NCBI RefSeq assembly: GCF_014652815.1
Contig: NZ_BMZN01000001.1
Coordinates: 500,866-564,865, forward strand
DNA: 64,000 nucleotides
Source of the DNA: Alcaligenes pakistanensis
GTDB taxonomy: Bacteria > Pseudomonadota > Gammaproteobacteria > Burkholderiales > Burkholderiaceae_B
Reading direction: 5' to 3'
This document shows, piece by piece, positions 18,676 to 28,141 of this stretch (the stretch's first letter is position 1; each line of letters begins with the position of its first letter). The notes under the pieces were generated by a model. That model was not told the origin of the DNA. It saw only the letters and a list, made by a program, of their open reading frames with translations, and made no database searches. Made by a program: the position numbers and the translations under genes.

Positions 18676-20016
18676 ATGAAACCTATCTCTCTAGAACAGT
18701 TCCTAGCCCGAGTGCAGTCCCGCGACCCTCATCAGCCTGAATTCATGCAGGCCGTACGAGAAGTGATGACCAGCTTGTGGCCCTTCATCGAGAAAAACCC
18801 CCAGTACGCCGATCATGGTCTGCTCGAACGTCTGGTTGAACCCGAACGCGCTATCCAGTTTCGTATTTCCTGGGTAGACGATCGCGGTCAGGTTCAGGTT
18901 AATCGCGGTTTTCGCATTCAGCACAGCAATGCCATCGGTCCTTTCAAGGGCGGCATGCGCTTTCACCCTTCCGTGAATCTGTCCATTTTGAAATTCCTGG
19001 CCTTTGAACAAACGTTCAAAAACGCCTTGACGACTCTGCCTATGGGCGGCGGCAAAGGTGGCTCGGATTTTGATCCCAAGGGCAAATCAGACGGCGAAGT
19101 GATGCGCTTTTGCCAGGCTCTGATGATTGAGCTGTACCGTCATCTGGGTCCAGACACAGACGTTCCTGCAGGTGATATCGGCGTGGGCGCGCGTGAAGTC
19201 GGCTTTATGGCTGGCATGATGAAAAAGCTCTCCAACAATGCAGCCAGTGTCTTCACCGGTAAAGACTTGTGCTTTGGCGGCAGTCTGATTCGTCCTGAGG
19301 CCACCGGATATGGCACCGTATATTTCGCACAAGAAATGTTGGCTCGCAAAGGCTTGTCCTTTGATGGCATGACAGTCTCGGTTTCCGGCTCGGGCAATGT
19401 GGCTCAATACGCCATTGAAAAATGCCTGGATCTGGGCGCGAAAGTAGTCACCGTTTCCGACTCGCAAGGTTGCGTGGTGGACATGGATGGCTTTACCCGC
19501 GAAAAACTGGCTTCCCTGATGCACGTTAAAAATGTGCAACGTGGTCGTCTGGTGGATTACGCCAAAGAACACGGCTTGCTCTTTGAAGAAGGCAAACGTC
19601 CTTGGCACGTCCCTGTGGACATCGCTCTGCCTTGCGCAACCCAAAACGAGCTGGATGGCAAAGATGCCGAGATCCTGATCAAAAATGGTGTGCGTTGCGT
19701 TGCTGAAGGCGCCAATATGCCCAGCACGCTCGATGCGGTTGATGCTTTTATCCACGCCAAGATCTTGTATGCCCCAGGCAAAGCCAGCAATGCGGGCGGT
19801 GTAGCCGTATCCGGTCTGGAAATGAGCCAAAACGCCCAGCGTTTAAGCTGGACACGCGAACAAGTTGACGCAAAGCTGCACTCCATCATGCGTGACATCC
19901 ACGAAAATTGTGTGAACTATGGTCAAGAAAGCGACTTCATCCACTACGTTAACGGCGCTAATATTGCCGGCTTTGTCAAAGTCGCCAATGCCATGCGTCA
20001 TCAAGGTGTTTATTAA
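18676..20016 (+). CDS. gdhA: NADP-type glutamate dehydrogenase
   Basis: Reversibly aminates 2-oxoglutarate to glutamate. The 446-residue length is that of the hexameric 50-kDa family. Motifs are QFRISWVDDRGQVQVNRGFR, the substrate-binding LPMGGGKGGSDFDPKGKSD with its catalytic Lys, and the nucleotide-binding VSGSGNVAQYA. The start at 18676 gives MKPISLEQFLARV; the longer frame from 18589 adds a non-conserved stretch. Convergent with the oxygenase operon, sharing a bidirectional terminator. Confidence 0.95.
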   Translation: MKPISLEQFLARVQSRDPHQPEFMQAVREVMTSLWPFIEKNPQYADHGLLERLVEPERAIQFRISWVDDRGQVQVNRGFRIQHSNAIGPFKGGMRFHPSVNLSILKFLAFEQTFKNALTTLPMGGGKGGSDFDPKGKSDGEVMRFCQALMIELYRHLGPDTDVPAGDIGVGAREVGFMAGMMKKLSNNAASVFTGKDLCFGGSLIRPEATGYGTVYFAQEMLARKGLSFDGMTVSVSGSGNVAQYAIEKCLDLGAKVVTVSDSQGCVVDMDGFTREKLASLMHVKNVQRGRLVDYAKEHGLLFEEGKRPWHVPVDIALPCATQNELDGKDAEILIKNGVRCVAEGANMPSTLDAVDAFIHAKILYAPGKASNAGGVAVSGLEMSQNAQRLSWTREQVDAKLHSIMRDIHENCVNYGQESDFIHYVNGANIAGFVKVANAMRHQGVY

Positions 20017-20040
20017 GTTTTGCGCCTTGCTCAGTAGTCA

Positions 20041-20071
20041 AAAAAACCGCCCACAAGGCGGTTTTTTTTAT
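20041..20071. terminator. Bidirectional terminator between gdhA and the oxygenase operon
   Basis: An A6 stretch, an ACCGCC/GGCGGT stem and a T8 stretch. It works as an intrinsic terminator read from either strand and lies between two convergent genes. Confidence 0.9.
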
Positions 20072-20112
20072 TCCTCTTTACTTGAGGAAAATGCAGAAAG
20101 CGATGGAATTTC

Positions 20113-20724
20113 TCAAGGCTGCAAGATCTCTCCTGGCACGGCATAGTAAGGCCCCGCCAAACGAGCCAAAGGCTGATAGACCTCCATATCCACCTTGCCC
20201 TGCTCATCCATCAAAGCCGGATCGACATGAAAAGCCAGCACTTCCAGAATATGCAGCTGGTTCACTCCGCGTCCTAAGTCCACCACCTGATCCAGCTTGC
20301 ACTCCATCTGCACCGCCGCCCCCTCCAAGCGAGGTACGCGTACATACTGGCTAGGCACCAGACTTTTACCCAGTTCTCGGACTTCGCTATGGCCGGGCGG
20401 CAAAGCCGCCGCACTGGCATGGACCGCCGCCAGATCAGACTGGCGGCATAGCTGCACCACACATTCCCCATTCGCCTGCAAATTACGGGCCGTATCCTTC
20501 AGGCTGCCATCCTCATTGCGGTTGATATTGATCGCCAGCATGGGTGGGCTGTGCGCCACGTAGTTAAAAGAGCTGAACGGCGCCAGATTCACGCTACCCG
20601 ACTCCTCCAAGGTACACACCCAGGCAATCGGACGCGGCACGATCAGAGATGTCAGCAGGCGGTAGGCCATGCTGTCATCCATGCCTTCACAAGAGAGGCT
20701 GCGATAGCGAAGCGATGCGCTCAT
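20113..20724 (-). CDS. Flavin-reductase-like FMN-binding split-barrel protein
   Basis: 203 residues of the DIM6/NTAB flavin reductase-like family. Visible motifs are LIVPRPIAWVCTL, SVNLAPFSSFNYVAHSPPMLAI and the following DTARNLQANGECVV. Members bind FMN, and some reduce flavin with NAD(P)H. It is the last gene of the importer-oxygenase operon, 7 bp after the beta-subunit stop, with the start supported by AGG at about 7 nt. It may supply electrons to the oxygenase or act on its product. The cluster has no dedicated ferredoxin or reductase. Confidence 0.8.
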   Translation of the reverse strand: MSASLRYRSLSCEGMDDSMAYRLLTSLIVPRPIAWVCTLEESGSVNLAPFSSFNYVAHSPPMLAININRNEDGSLKDTARNLQANGECVVQLCRQSDLAAVHASAAALPPGHSEVRELGKSLVPSQYVRVPRLEGAAVQMECKLDQVVDLGRGVNQLHILEVLAFHVDPALMDEQGKVDMEVYQPLARLAGPYYAVPGEILQP

Positions 20725-20731
20725 AGCCAAC

Positions 20732-21364
20732 CTAAATGAACAGCTGGATGGTGGGCAAATAGCCATCCACGCTTAGCAAGTCCACCCGCTTTTCCACGAT
20801 TTCCCAAGCTTGCCCCACCGCACGCAAGCGATAAGAAGCCGTCGCAGGCAAGACCTCCGTCTTTTGCTTTTGATACTCCGAGTAAATCAGATTGGTACGA
20901 ACGGTGTAGCAACCGTCTTCATCAGGCTGATCGGATTGCAGGCGCGGGTGTTGAATGACCCGCAAGCCACGCACACCCGGCTGCAAGGAAAAGGCGCGAT
21001 GGTGCGACAAGCGATCAATACGCAAGCGCATCAACATACGGTTTTCCAAGGCAATGCTCATACGCCCTTCCGGGCTTTCCTGGCCAGACTCACCCGGAAT
21101 CCAGTACAGGCCGTCCTGTGCAAACAGCTCGTACCATTCATCAAAGCGCCCCTGATCGAGCAAGGCGTTCTCCTGCCACACAAAATCCTGCAAGCTTTGT
21201 CTCTGACTTTGCGTTTGATCCTGAAACGGACCTTGCTCTTGGCTTTGCTGCGAATTCAACGGCTGCTGGACCTGACTCCGATATTGTTCCTGTTGCTGGC
21301 CTTGCTGTGCGTCTTGTCTTTGGCCGTTCTGTTGACCACCCGGTTCTTGCGTCATCTCCATCAT
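20732..21364 (-). CDS. Ring-hydroxylating oxygenase beta subunit with Gln-rich N-terminal extension
   Basis: 210 residues. The NTF2-like beta-subunit fold begins near residue 55 (QDFVWQENALLDQGRFDEWYELF) and runs to the end (VRTNLIYSEYQKQKTE, SYRLRAVGQAWEIVEKRVDLLS). It supports an alpha3beta3 oxygenase structurally and carries no metal. The first ~55 residues are an unusual low-complexity segment dominated by Gln, absent from ordinary beta subunits of about 160-180 residues. The ATG at 21364 overlaps the alpha stop as ATGA, which supports this start. Confidence 0.85.
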   Translation of the reverse strand: MMEMTQEPGGQQNGQRQDAQQGQQQEQYRSQVQQPLNSQQSQEQGPFQDQTQSQRQSLQDFVWQENALLDQGRFDEWYELFAQDGLYWIPGESGQESPEGRMSIALENRMLMRLRIDRLSHHRAFSLQPGVRGLRVIQHPRLQSDQPDEDGCYTVRTNLIYSEYQKQKTEVLPATASYRLRAVGQAWEIVEKRVDLLSVDGYLPTIQLFI

Positions 21365-22674
21365 TCCTGCTCCTGCTGCGTCATGCCCTGCTTCCAGGCA
21401 CGGTATTGATTGCGTATTACCCATTCGTTATTGGCATCATCAAACGTGCCTTTGCCCTGCTCCCCTTCCTGCGCATCGTATTGACGCAACAGATTGATCC
21501 AAGGGTTGCCTTGGGCTTTCAGGCTGGCTTGTTGGCTCTCGAACAAATGCACGTCGTCATGTGCAACAACGCTCATGGGCGAATAGACCAAGCGGCTATA
21601 GGTCAGGCCGCGATCCAGCATTTCGCTCGGCGCGCCTTTAGGCTGGAACACCCAGACTTCCAACAAGGTTCGGTCCACGGCCAAAGGACGCAGCACGCGA
21701 ATAATCTGCGGCGAGCCCTTGGCCGCCATGCTGGGATAAAACACCACGTTTTGCGGATTGAATCCCAACACACGAGCCGCTTTTTCTTCGCCCCATGCTT
21801 CGTTCATCATGGCCTCGTAACCCGGAATTCCGGAGTAGTCGGTATGAATGCTGAACTTGGTGCCCAAAATGCTATGTCCGTTCGGATAAGTTTCCACCCC
21901 CATGCGCGAGTAAAAGTCGTAACCCGAACCAAAAGGCAGCAATTGCTCCAGCGCAGTGGGGTCTTCTTCCTTGAAAACCTCGCCCACTTTAGCGGCCGAA
22001 CTAGCGGCGGACTCGTGCGTAGAGATGGGATGTACGGTGTCGTTGATGTTCTCCATATACATCTTCCAGTTGCAGTTAATGACGGTGCGGATAGAACCGC
22101 CCGCCACCTGCAACTCCCCTTCTGGAGAGCGATCCGCCATATTGTCCAATGCCTGCAGCACATCACCGAAATACTCTTGCAGGCTGAAACCTTCTTTGCT
22201 GAGACGGGCAAATACAAAGCCGCGATAGTTTTCTACTGCCCCCGGTGTAGACAAGCCCCCAGCTGCCGGACACTGAGAAAACTCCGTGTTTTCATAGGCA
22301 TTTTTTAGCGGTACCGCCAAGAGCGAGCCATCCAGCTTGTAGGTCCAGGCATGGTAAGGACACCGCAGCATCTTGCCCACATTGCCACTGGCTTCGCTGA
22401 CCAGCCTGGCCCCTTTGTGGGCACAACGGTTCATCACCACCCGCACCGAACCATCGCTATGGCGCAACATGATGACCGGGCTTTGGGCCAAGGTCACCGA
22501 CACATAATCGGCCGTCTTGGGTACCTGACTTTCATGGCCCACATAGAGCCAGGCACGGCTGAACAGCCGCTCCATTTCCAGTTGAAAAACTTCCTCGTCC
22601 AGATAGGCATCCCGATGAACTTGGTGGTCCTGGGTCAGGCCAGACAAAGCGGCCTCGTTATGGGCATAACTCAT
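21361..22674 (-). CDS. Rieske non-heme iron ring-hydroxylating oxygenase, alpha subunit
   Basis: 437-residue catalytic subunit. The Rieske [2Fe-2S] motif is CAH-X18-CPYH (near residues 84-107). The mononuclear iron site is in NWKMYMENINDTVHPISTH, giving the D-X2-H-X4-H arrangement of the family. The C-terminal SRPBCC domain is complete. Such enzymes add O2 to aromatic rings or demethylate substituents. The substrate cannot be told from sequence alone. Electron donor genes are not in the operon. It follows the importer ATPase gene by 32 bp and overlaps the beta gene by 4 bp. Confidence 0.92.
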   Translation of the reverse strand: MSYAHNEAALSGLTQDHQVHRDAYLDEEVFQLEMERLFSRAWLYVGHESQVPKTADYVSVTLAQSPVIMLRHSDGSVRVVMNRCAHKGARLVSEASGNVGKMLRCPYHAWTYKLDGSLLAVPLKNAYENTEFSQCPAAGGLSTPGAVENYRGFVFARLSKEGFSLQEYFGDVLQALDNMADRSPEGELQVAGGSIRTVINCNWKMYMENINDTVHPISTHESAASSAAKVGEVFKEEDPTALEQLLPFGSGYDFYSRMGVETYPNGHSILGTKFSIHTDYSGIPGYEAMMNEAWGEEKAARVLGFNPQNVVFYPSMAAKGSPQIIRVLRPLAVDRTLLEVWVFQPKGAPSEMLDRGLTYSRLVYSPMSVVAHDDVHLFESQQASLKAQGNPWINLLRQYDAQEGEQGKGTFDDANNEWVIRNQYRAWKQGMTQQEQE

Positions 22675-22706
22675 AGTGCTTCCTGTAAATACGAGTAAAA
22701 CGGGAT

Positions 22707-24593
22707 TCAGACCGCCAAGGCGGGTAAGGCAGCGGGAGCAGCCTCATTCAGAGTTGGGGACGGACAGTCCACCGGTGCAGGCCAAGTTTGGCTGGAGTCA
22801 TCCGGCGGCACACTGCCCAGCAAAAGACGGGTGTAGGGATGTTGAGGCTTGGCAAACACCTCGGCCGTATTACCTTGCTCGACGACCTCCCCGTTTTTCA
22901 TCACCAGCACTCGCGTACACAAATAGCGAATCACGGACAAATCGTGAGAGATGAACACCACCGCCACCCCCAGTTCCTTATTCAGACGCAGCAAAAGATT
23001 CAAGATCAACGCCTGTACAGACACATCCAGGCCCGAGACGATCTCATCGGCAACTAATAAACGCGGCTGCACACACAAGGCACGGGCAATATTCACGCGC
23101 TGTTTTTGCCCGCCGGACAACTCCGAAGGGAAACGCAAGCCTGCATCCTGGGCTATCCCCACCTGCGCCATCAGTTCATCGGCTTTCAGGCGGCGCTGCT
23201 CGGGTGTCATGCCCGGCTGCAACTCCAATACCTGCGTCACCAACTGCTGCACACTGCGACGTGGATTCAAAGCCGAGTCCGGGTCTTGGAACACCATCTG
23301 AATCGTCTGCGACAAGGACTCGCCCTGCCCGCCTGCAAACTGTTCACGTGGCTTGCCTTGCACCAGCACCTGGCCACCGCTGGGCTGCAACAAACCCACC
23401 ATCAAACGGGCAACCGTACTCTTGCCACTTCCGCTCTCACCCACCACACCCACCATCTCGCCGGGACGTACGCTCAGCGACAAGGGCCGCAAGGCATACA
23501 TCAGGCTGCGACGTCCATTGCGCGTCACACGGTAGCTACGCTCCACATTCTGGAACTCCATCAGCGGGGCCGACTCCTCAGTGGGGCCTTGTGGCAGAAC
23601 ATGCAGCTCAGATTGGGTCGTGGTATCTCCTGTCATACAGGGACCAGCACAACTGACCCAATGGCCAGGTTTGACCGCCTCCAGTTCAGGAGCACGCTGC
23701 TCACACAGCGCATTACGAGTCGGGCAACGACGCGCGAAGCGACAGCCCGGCAAATCCCGCATGTCTTTCAGGCCGGGCATGATGTCGGCCAAAGACGGCA
23801 AGGCATATAAGGGGCCATTCAGCGCTGGAGTCGCGTTCTTCAAGGCCCAGGAGTACGGATGCAGCGGCGTATCCAGCACATCGGCCGCCGGGCCTTGTTC
23901 GACTACGTCCCCGGCATACAGAACGGCGACCTCATCACAAACATGAGCAGCCATACGCAGATCGTGCGTAATCAAGATCACAGCGGTTTGATGACGCTGC
24001 TGCACATCGCGCAAGATGCGGATAATTTGCGCCTGCGTAATCACATCCAAGGCCGTGGTGGGCTCGTCGGCCACAATCAGCTCCGGGTCTCCAGAAAAAG
24101 CCATCGCAATCAAGATACGTTGGCACTGCCCACCGGAGAGCTCGTGCGCATAACGGCCCAGCATGGACGGTGGGTCTGGCAGGCCCACTTCATGCAGGCG
24201 CTCCAGACAATATTGCTCCCGCGAGGCACGCGGTATGTCCAGCCGTGCCAAGTGCTCGAACATCTGCTGACGGATGGTCAACACAGGATTTAAAGAGGAC
24301 AAAGGCTCTTGCGGCACAAAGGCGATCTTGCGCCCCAGCAGGCGGCGCATCTGCGCTCCCGTCACGACCGAACCCTGAAAACAGACCTGCCCTGAAGAGA
24401 GACGTAGATTGCTGGGCAGCATGCCCGAAATCACCCGCCCTATCATGCTCTTGCCCGCTCCCGACTCGCCCACCAACCCCAGAGTACGCCCCGCTTGCAC
24501 AGCGAACGACACCTTGCGCAACAGCTCTACCGGCTGGCCTTGCACGGGCACCGACACACTGACTTGCTTGAATTCAATAACCGGCACGCTCAT
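22707..24593 (-). CDS. Dipeptide-type ABC importer ATPase, two ATPase domains fused (DppD-DppF)
   Basis: 628-residue fusion of the two nucleotide-binding subunits of an Opp/Dpp-family importer. Domain 1 has Walker A GESGAGKS near residue 40, signature LSGGQ and Walker B LIVADEPTTALD. An oligopeptide C-terminal segment (PLHPYSWALKNATP, Cys-rich RFARRCPTRNALC) follows. Domain 2 has Walker A GESGSGKS near 390, LSGGQKQR and LLVADEIVSGLD. In domain 2 the usual Glu-Pro after Walker B reads Glu-Ile. The ATG overlaps the upstream permease stop. Confidence 0.93.
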   Translation of the reverse strand: MSVPVIEFKQVSVSVPVQGQPVELLRKVSFAVQAGRTLGLVGESGAGKSMIGRVISGMLPSNLRLSSGQVCFQGSVVTGAQMRRLLGRKIAFVPQEPLSSLNPVLTIRQQMFEHLARLDIPRASREQYCLERLHEVGLPDPPSMLGRYAHELSGGQCQRILIAMAFSGDPELIVADEPTTALDVITQAQIIRILRDVQQRHQTAVILITHDLRMAAHVCDEVAVLYAGDVVEQGPAADVLDTPLHPYSWALKNATPALNGPLYALPSLADIMPGLKDMRDLPGCRFARRCPTRNALCEQRAPELEAVKPGHWVSCAGPCMTGDTTTQSELHVLPQGPTEESAPLMEFQNVERSYRVTRNGRRSLMYALRPLSLSVRPGEMVGVVGESGSGKSTVARLMVGLLQPSGGQVLVQGKPREQFAGGQGESLSQTIQMVFQDPDSALNPRRSVQQLVTQVLELQPGMTPEQRRLKADELMAQVGIAQDAGLRFPSELSGGQKQRVNIARALCVQPRLLVADEIVSGLDVSVQALILNLLLRLNKELGVAVVFISHDLSVIRYLCTRVLVMKNGEVVEQGNTAEVFAKPQHPYTRLLLGSVPPDDSSQTWPAPVDCPSPTLNEAAPAALPALAV

Positions 24594-25477
24594 CAGTGTG
24601 CTCCCCGTTGCTTGAGCCGAGGATCCAGCGTGGTGCGCAAACCATCACTCAGCAAATTGAAACCCAGCACTGCAAACACAATGCCAATGACTGGTGCCAT
24701 CAGCCCCCAGCCCGCCTGGTAAATCTGGTCACGGCCATCGGCCAGCATCACTCCCCAGGCCACCACATCCGACGGAACCGACAAGCCCACAAAGCTGAGA
24801 ATGGCTTCGACCACTATGGCCACGCCCATTTGCAGGCTGAACAAGGTGACGATCAAGGGAGCCACGCTAGGCAGCACCTCGCGCAGCATGATGCGCAAAT
24901 GGGAAAAACCGAGCAGGTGCGCCGCGTATACATAATCACGCTGACGCACCACCAGAACCTCGGCGCGGACAACGCGATAAAAACGTGTCCAGTCCACCAG
25001 CACCACCGCCAGGATGACGTTGAACAGGCCAGTTCCCAGACCCACCATCAACATCATGGAAAAGACCACGGGTGGAAAGGCCATCCACAGCACCACCAGA
25101 GAGCTGACACCCCGGTCAAACCAGCCACCGATATAACCAGCCAAAATAGCCAGTACCGTACCCAGCACCATGGTGCCCGCCGCCGCCGTTACCGCCACCT
25201 GAAAGGCCACGCGGCTGCCATAGATCAGGCGCGACAAAATACATCGGCCCAAGCCATCAGTACCCAAAGGATATTGAGCCAAGCCGCCCTCCTGCCAGGC
25301 AGGTGGCAAGAGAGTTGCCAGCAAGTCCTGGGCATTGGGATCATTGGGTGCCAGCCAAGGTGCGAACAGAGCCACTAGAGCAAAGATCAGTACCAAGGTG
25401 CCACCGACCAGCACTTTGGGATGGGCCAACACAGGCCGCAGCCGCGCTTGCCAAAAAGAAGATAGATGCGCGCTCAT
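24593..25477 (-). CDS. Dipeptide-type ABC importer permease, DppC-like
   Basis: 294-residue inner-membrane permease with about six membrane segments. The DppC-family N-terminal segment is FALVALFAPWLAPNDPNAQD and the EAA coupling loop is YVYAAHLLGFSHLRIMLREVLPSV. It pairs with the DppB-like protein encoded upstream, with which it overlaps by 4 bp. The operon context suggests uptake of the oxygenase substrate rather than peptides; that is inference. Confidence 0.92.
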   Translation of the reverse strand: MSAHLSSFWQARLRPVLAHPKVLVGGTLVLIFALVALFAPWLAPNDPNAQDLLATLLPPAWQEGGLAQYPLGTDGLGRCILSRLIYGSRVAFQVAVTAAAGTMVLGTVLAILAGYIGGWFDRGVSSLVVLWMAFPPVVFSMMLMVGLGTGLFNVILAVVLVDWTRFYRVVRAEVLVVRQRDYVYAAHLLGFSHLRIMLREVLPSVAPLIVTLFSLQMGVAIVVEAILSFVGLSVPSDVVAWGVMLADGRDQIYQAGWGLMAPVIGIVFAVLGFNLLSDGLRTTLDPRLKQRGAH

Positions 25478-26487
25478 GCAGACCTCAAACGTGGATTCAT
25501 AACGCTGTACAAGCCATCGACACAGAAGTTGACAGCCAGCACCATCAAACAGAACACCAGAGCCACACCTTGAATCAGGGGCAGATCATGGTTCTTGATG
25601 GCTTGCACCATCAAATTGCCAATGCCGGGGAAAGAGAAAATAAGCTCAATCAGCAAGGTGCCGCCAAACAAAAAGCCAAATTGCACGCCAATCAAGGTCA
25701 GGGTGGGCAGCGCTGCGTTCTTGAGCATGTGAAATAGCAGCACCCGCCATTCAGGCACACCACGCAAGCGGGCCACATTCACGTACTGGCTGGTAGCCGT
25801 CTCAATCAGGCTAGAGCGCAGAACCCGAATCACGATAGGACTGAAGGCCAGTGCCAGCGCCAAGGCGGGCAAGAGCAAATGCGAAAAGGCATCCCACCAG
25901 GCCGACCATTGACCACGCACCAGCAGATCAAACAGCAGAAAACCTGTGCCGCCATCCACTGCAGGGGTACCTTCCATGCGGCCCATAAACGGCAGCACCG
26001 GAAACAGCACGCCAAACACCACGATCAGGATGATGCCCCACAGAAAAGAGGGAACGGACAAGAGCAGCACCAAGACAAAGTCGGCCACAAATTCAATTTT
26101 TTTCTTGTCCAGCAAATACAGGACAATGCCGCCGGGGATAGAGATCAACAAAGCCATCAACAAGCTGATACAGGCCAGCTCCAGCGTGGGCGGCAAGGCC
26201 TGGGCCAGCAAACCCGTTACGGGCTGATGAAAGAAGATGGAGTTGCCCAGATTGCCGCGAAATACACCGCTCAACCAAACCTGGTACTGATGCAGCGCCG
26301 AGCCATCCATACCCAACTCAACACGCAGTGCCTGTGCATCGGCTTCCGTTGCCGAAGGAGGCAGCATCATGCCCAGAGAATCCGCCGGAATGACGCGCAG
26401 CATGAAGAACACGATCATGGACAGCAGGAACGCCGTCACCAGCACGAAGACGAGCTTGCGCGCCATCAAGAAGCAAACGTTTTTCAT
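25474..26487 (-). CDS. Dipeptide-type ABC importer permease, DppB-like
   Basis: 337-residue permease with membrane helices starting FVLVTAFLLSMIVFFMLRVIPADS, the DppB/OppB N-terminal hallmark. The EAA loop (RLRGVPEWRVLLFHMLKNAALPTLTLIG) and the last helices (LIELIFSFPGIGNLMVQAIKNHD) are intact. I chose the Met at 26487. The 5' extension to 26562 lacks conservation, and no strong Shine-Dalgarno decides between 26487 and 26466. Gap of 82 bp after the binding-protein gene. Confidence 0.9.
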   Translation of the reverse strand: MKNVCFLMARKLVFVLVTAFLLSMIVFFMLRVIPADSLGMMLPPSATEADAQALRVELGMDGSALHQYQVWLSGVFRGNLGNSIFFHQPVTGLLAQALPPTLELACISLLMALLISIPGGIVLYLLDKKKIEFVADFVLVLLLSVPSFLWGIILIVVFGVLFPVLPFMGRMEGTPAVDGGTGFLLFDLLVRGQWSAWWDAFSHLLLPALALALAFSPIVIRVLRSSLIETATSQYVNVARLRGVPEWRVLLFHMLKNAALPTLTLIGVQFGFLFGGTLLIELIFSFPGIGNLMVQAIKNHDLPLIQGVALVFCLMVLAVNFCVDGLYSVMNPRLRSA

Positions 26488-26569
26488 GAAGAGAACCGCA
26501 GGAGAAAATGCGCCGGGATAGCCCCGGCCAAGCATCCCGCCGCATGACACGGCGAGATACACGAACGGC

Positions 26570-28093
26570 TTACTGCCAGGAATATTCCTGCGGCAAGATG
26601 TAGCCCGTCTGGTAGGTGTTGAGTTTCAGGCCCTTTTTGTAGGCAATGGTGGAGATGGACTGCAGCACTGGCAGACTCCAGGCCTGCTCTGCCGCTTCCC
26701 GGTTCAAGGCTTGGTAGCCCGCAACCCGTTTGTCCTCATCCATCTGACGGTTCAGCTCATCCAGCGTGCCTGCAAGACGCTCTTCCTTCCAGGTAGAAAA
26801 ACGCAGGCGCGGGTCCAGAATGCGGCCTGTGAAAATCTCCGGGTCGCCCGTTGCATTGGCCCAGCTATACAGCATCACGCCAGTCAGCTTGGACGAATGG
26901 CTCAGCTCCAGATACTTGGCCACGGTAATTTCTTCGACTGTGGTTTGCACACCAATCTGGCTCCACATCTGTGCCACCGCACGGGCCACGTCATAGTCCG
27001 ACGGGAAGGTGTTATTGGTGGAGTACAGGGTGATGGTCAGCGGTTTCTCTGTGCTGTAGCCTGCCTTGGCCAATTCCTCGATAGCCGCTTTTTTATCAAA
27101 GGGCACGTTCAGATCAGGCACATCGCCGGGCGAACCTTTAGTCGCCAGAACCGACAATGGTTGGGCCACATTTTTATAGAAAGCGCGGGACAAGCCTGCC
27201 TTGTCGATGGCCATATTCATGGCACGACGCACATGCACATCTTTGAAGCTGTCTACATAGCTGGGCATTTGCAGAATGTAGATCTCGCTGTAGGGGTAGA
27301 CCTTAGCTTCCAGCTTGGGATTTTTTTCCAGGCGGCTGATCTCACGCACCGGAATCTGCACAGACACATCGGCCCGACCGGACTCCACCGCAGCCACGCG
27401 CGCGGACGAGTCCGGCACAATTTCGAACACCACATGCTTTAAGGCCGGAGCGCCCTGCCAGTAGTCCTCAAAGGCTTCCAGGGTAATACGCGAACCACGC
27501 TGATAGTCGCTAAGTTTGTAGGGGCCAGCGCCAACAGGACGCTTCAAAAACTCCGCTTCGCCAACTTTCTCAAAATAGGCTTTGGGCAGGATATAGGCGG
27601 ACAGGAAAGCCAGCCCTTTCGGTGCCGTCGGTGTGGGTGAGCTGAAGTGAATCACCACTTCCAAAGGACCTGTAATTTCCACTGACTTCAACGTAGGCAA
27701 CATGCCGTTCAAGGCCAGGGTTTTCTTGTTGATGGCACGATCAAAGGTGAACTTCAAATCTTCGGCTGTCATGTCACTGCCGTCATGAAACTTCACCTTG
27801 TCGCGCAGCTTGACCTTCAAAGCCTGACCACTCTCATCCGCCCATTCCCAGGACTCGATCAGACGAGGTGCCACCTTCAGATCGTCCCCGACAAACAGCG
27901 GAGAATCAAATACGGCTTTATAGATCGACTGCCCAGCCGGAAAAGTGACCGAGGTCGGGTCCCAAGATGGAATGTCCACAGGGAAAGCAATTTTCAACTC
28001 GTCCCCGGCTGCCAGGCTGGCCGTCCCCCAGCCCATCATCAAGGCTGCCCCCAAGGCCAGCCCCATTACGCTTTTTCGCAACGCTTTCACCAT
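26570..28093 (-). CDS. Dipeptide-type ABC importer, periplasmic substrate-binding protein
   Basis: 507 residues of the SBP_bac_5 (class C) family. The signal peptide (MVKALRKSVMG, cleavage after SLAAG) is followed by LKIAFPVDIPSWDPTSV, the KFHDGSDMTAEDLKFTFDRA motif typical of the family and RPVGAGPYKLSDYQRG. The start at 28093 has AGGGGA 6 nt upstream; the longer frame is AT-rich promoter DNA. First gene of the seven-gene operon. Family members bind peptides, nickel, opines or other solutes, so the ligand is open. Confidence 0.92.
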   Translation of the reverse strand: MVKALRKSVMGLALGAALMMGWGTASLAAGDELKIAFPVDIPSWDPTSVTFPAGQSIYKAVFDSPLFVGDDLKVAPRLIESWEWADESGQALKVKLRDKVKFHDGSDMTAEDLKFTFDRAINKKTLALNGMLPTLKSVEITGPLEVVIHFSSPTPTAPKGLAFLSAYILPKAYFEKVGEAEFLKRPVGAGPYKLSDYQRGSRITLEAFEDYWQGAPALKHVVFEIVPDSSARVAAVESGRADVSVQIPVREISRLEKNPKLEAKVYPYSEIYILQMPSYVDSFKDVHVRRAMNMAIDKAGLSRAFYKNVAQPLSVLATKGSPGDVPDLNVPFDKKAAIEELAKAGYSTEKPLTITLYSTNNTFPSDYDVARAVAQMWSQIGVQTTVEEITVAKYLELSHSSKLTGVMLYSWANATGDPEIFTGRILDPRLRFSTWKEERLAGTLDELNRQMDEDKRVAGYQALNREAAEQAWSLPVLQSISTIAYKKGLKLNTYQTGYILPQEYSWQ

Positions 28094-28141
28094 GTGTCCC
28101 CTTTTGTTATGCACTTCATCCCAGCGGGAGTCCGCCTTGCT

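Noticed and set aside
21118-22308. 396-codon plus-strand frame opposite the oxygenase genes
   Set aside because: Spans parts of two genuine minus-strand genes and lacks any conserved motif.
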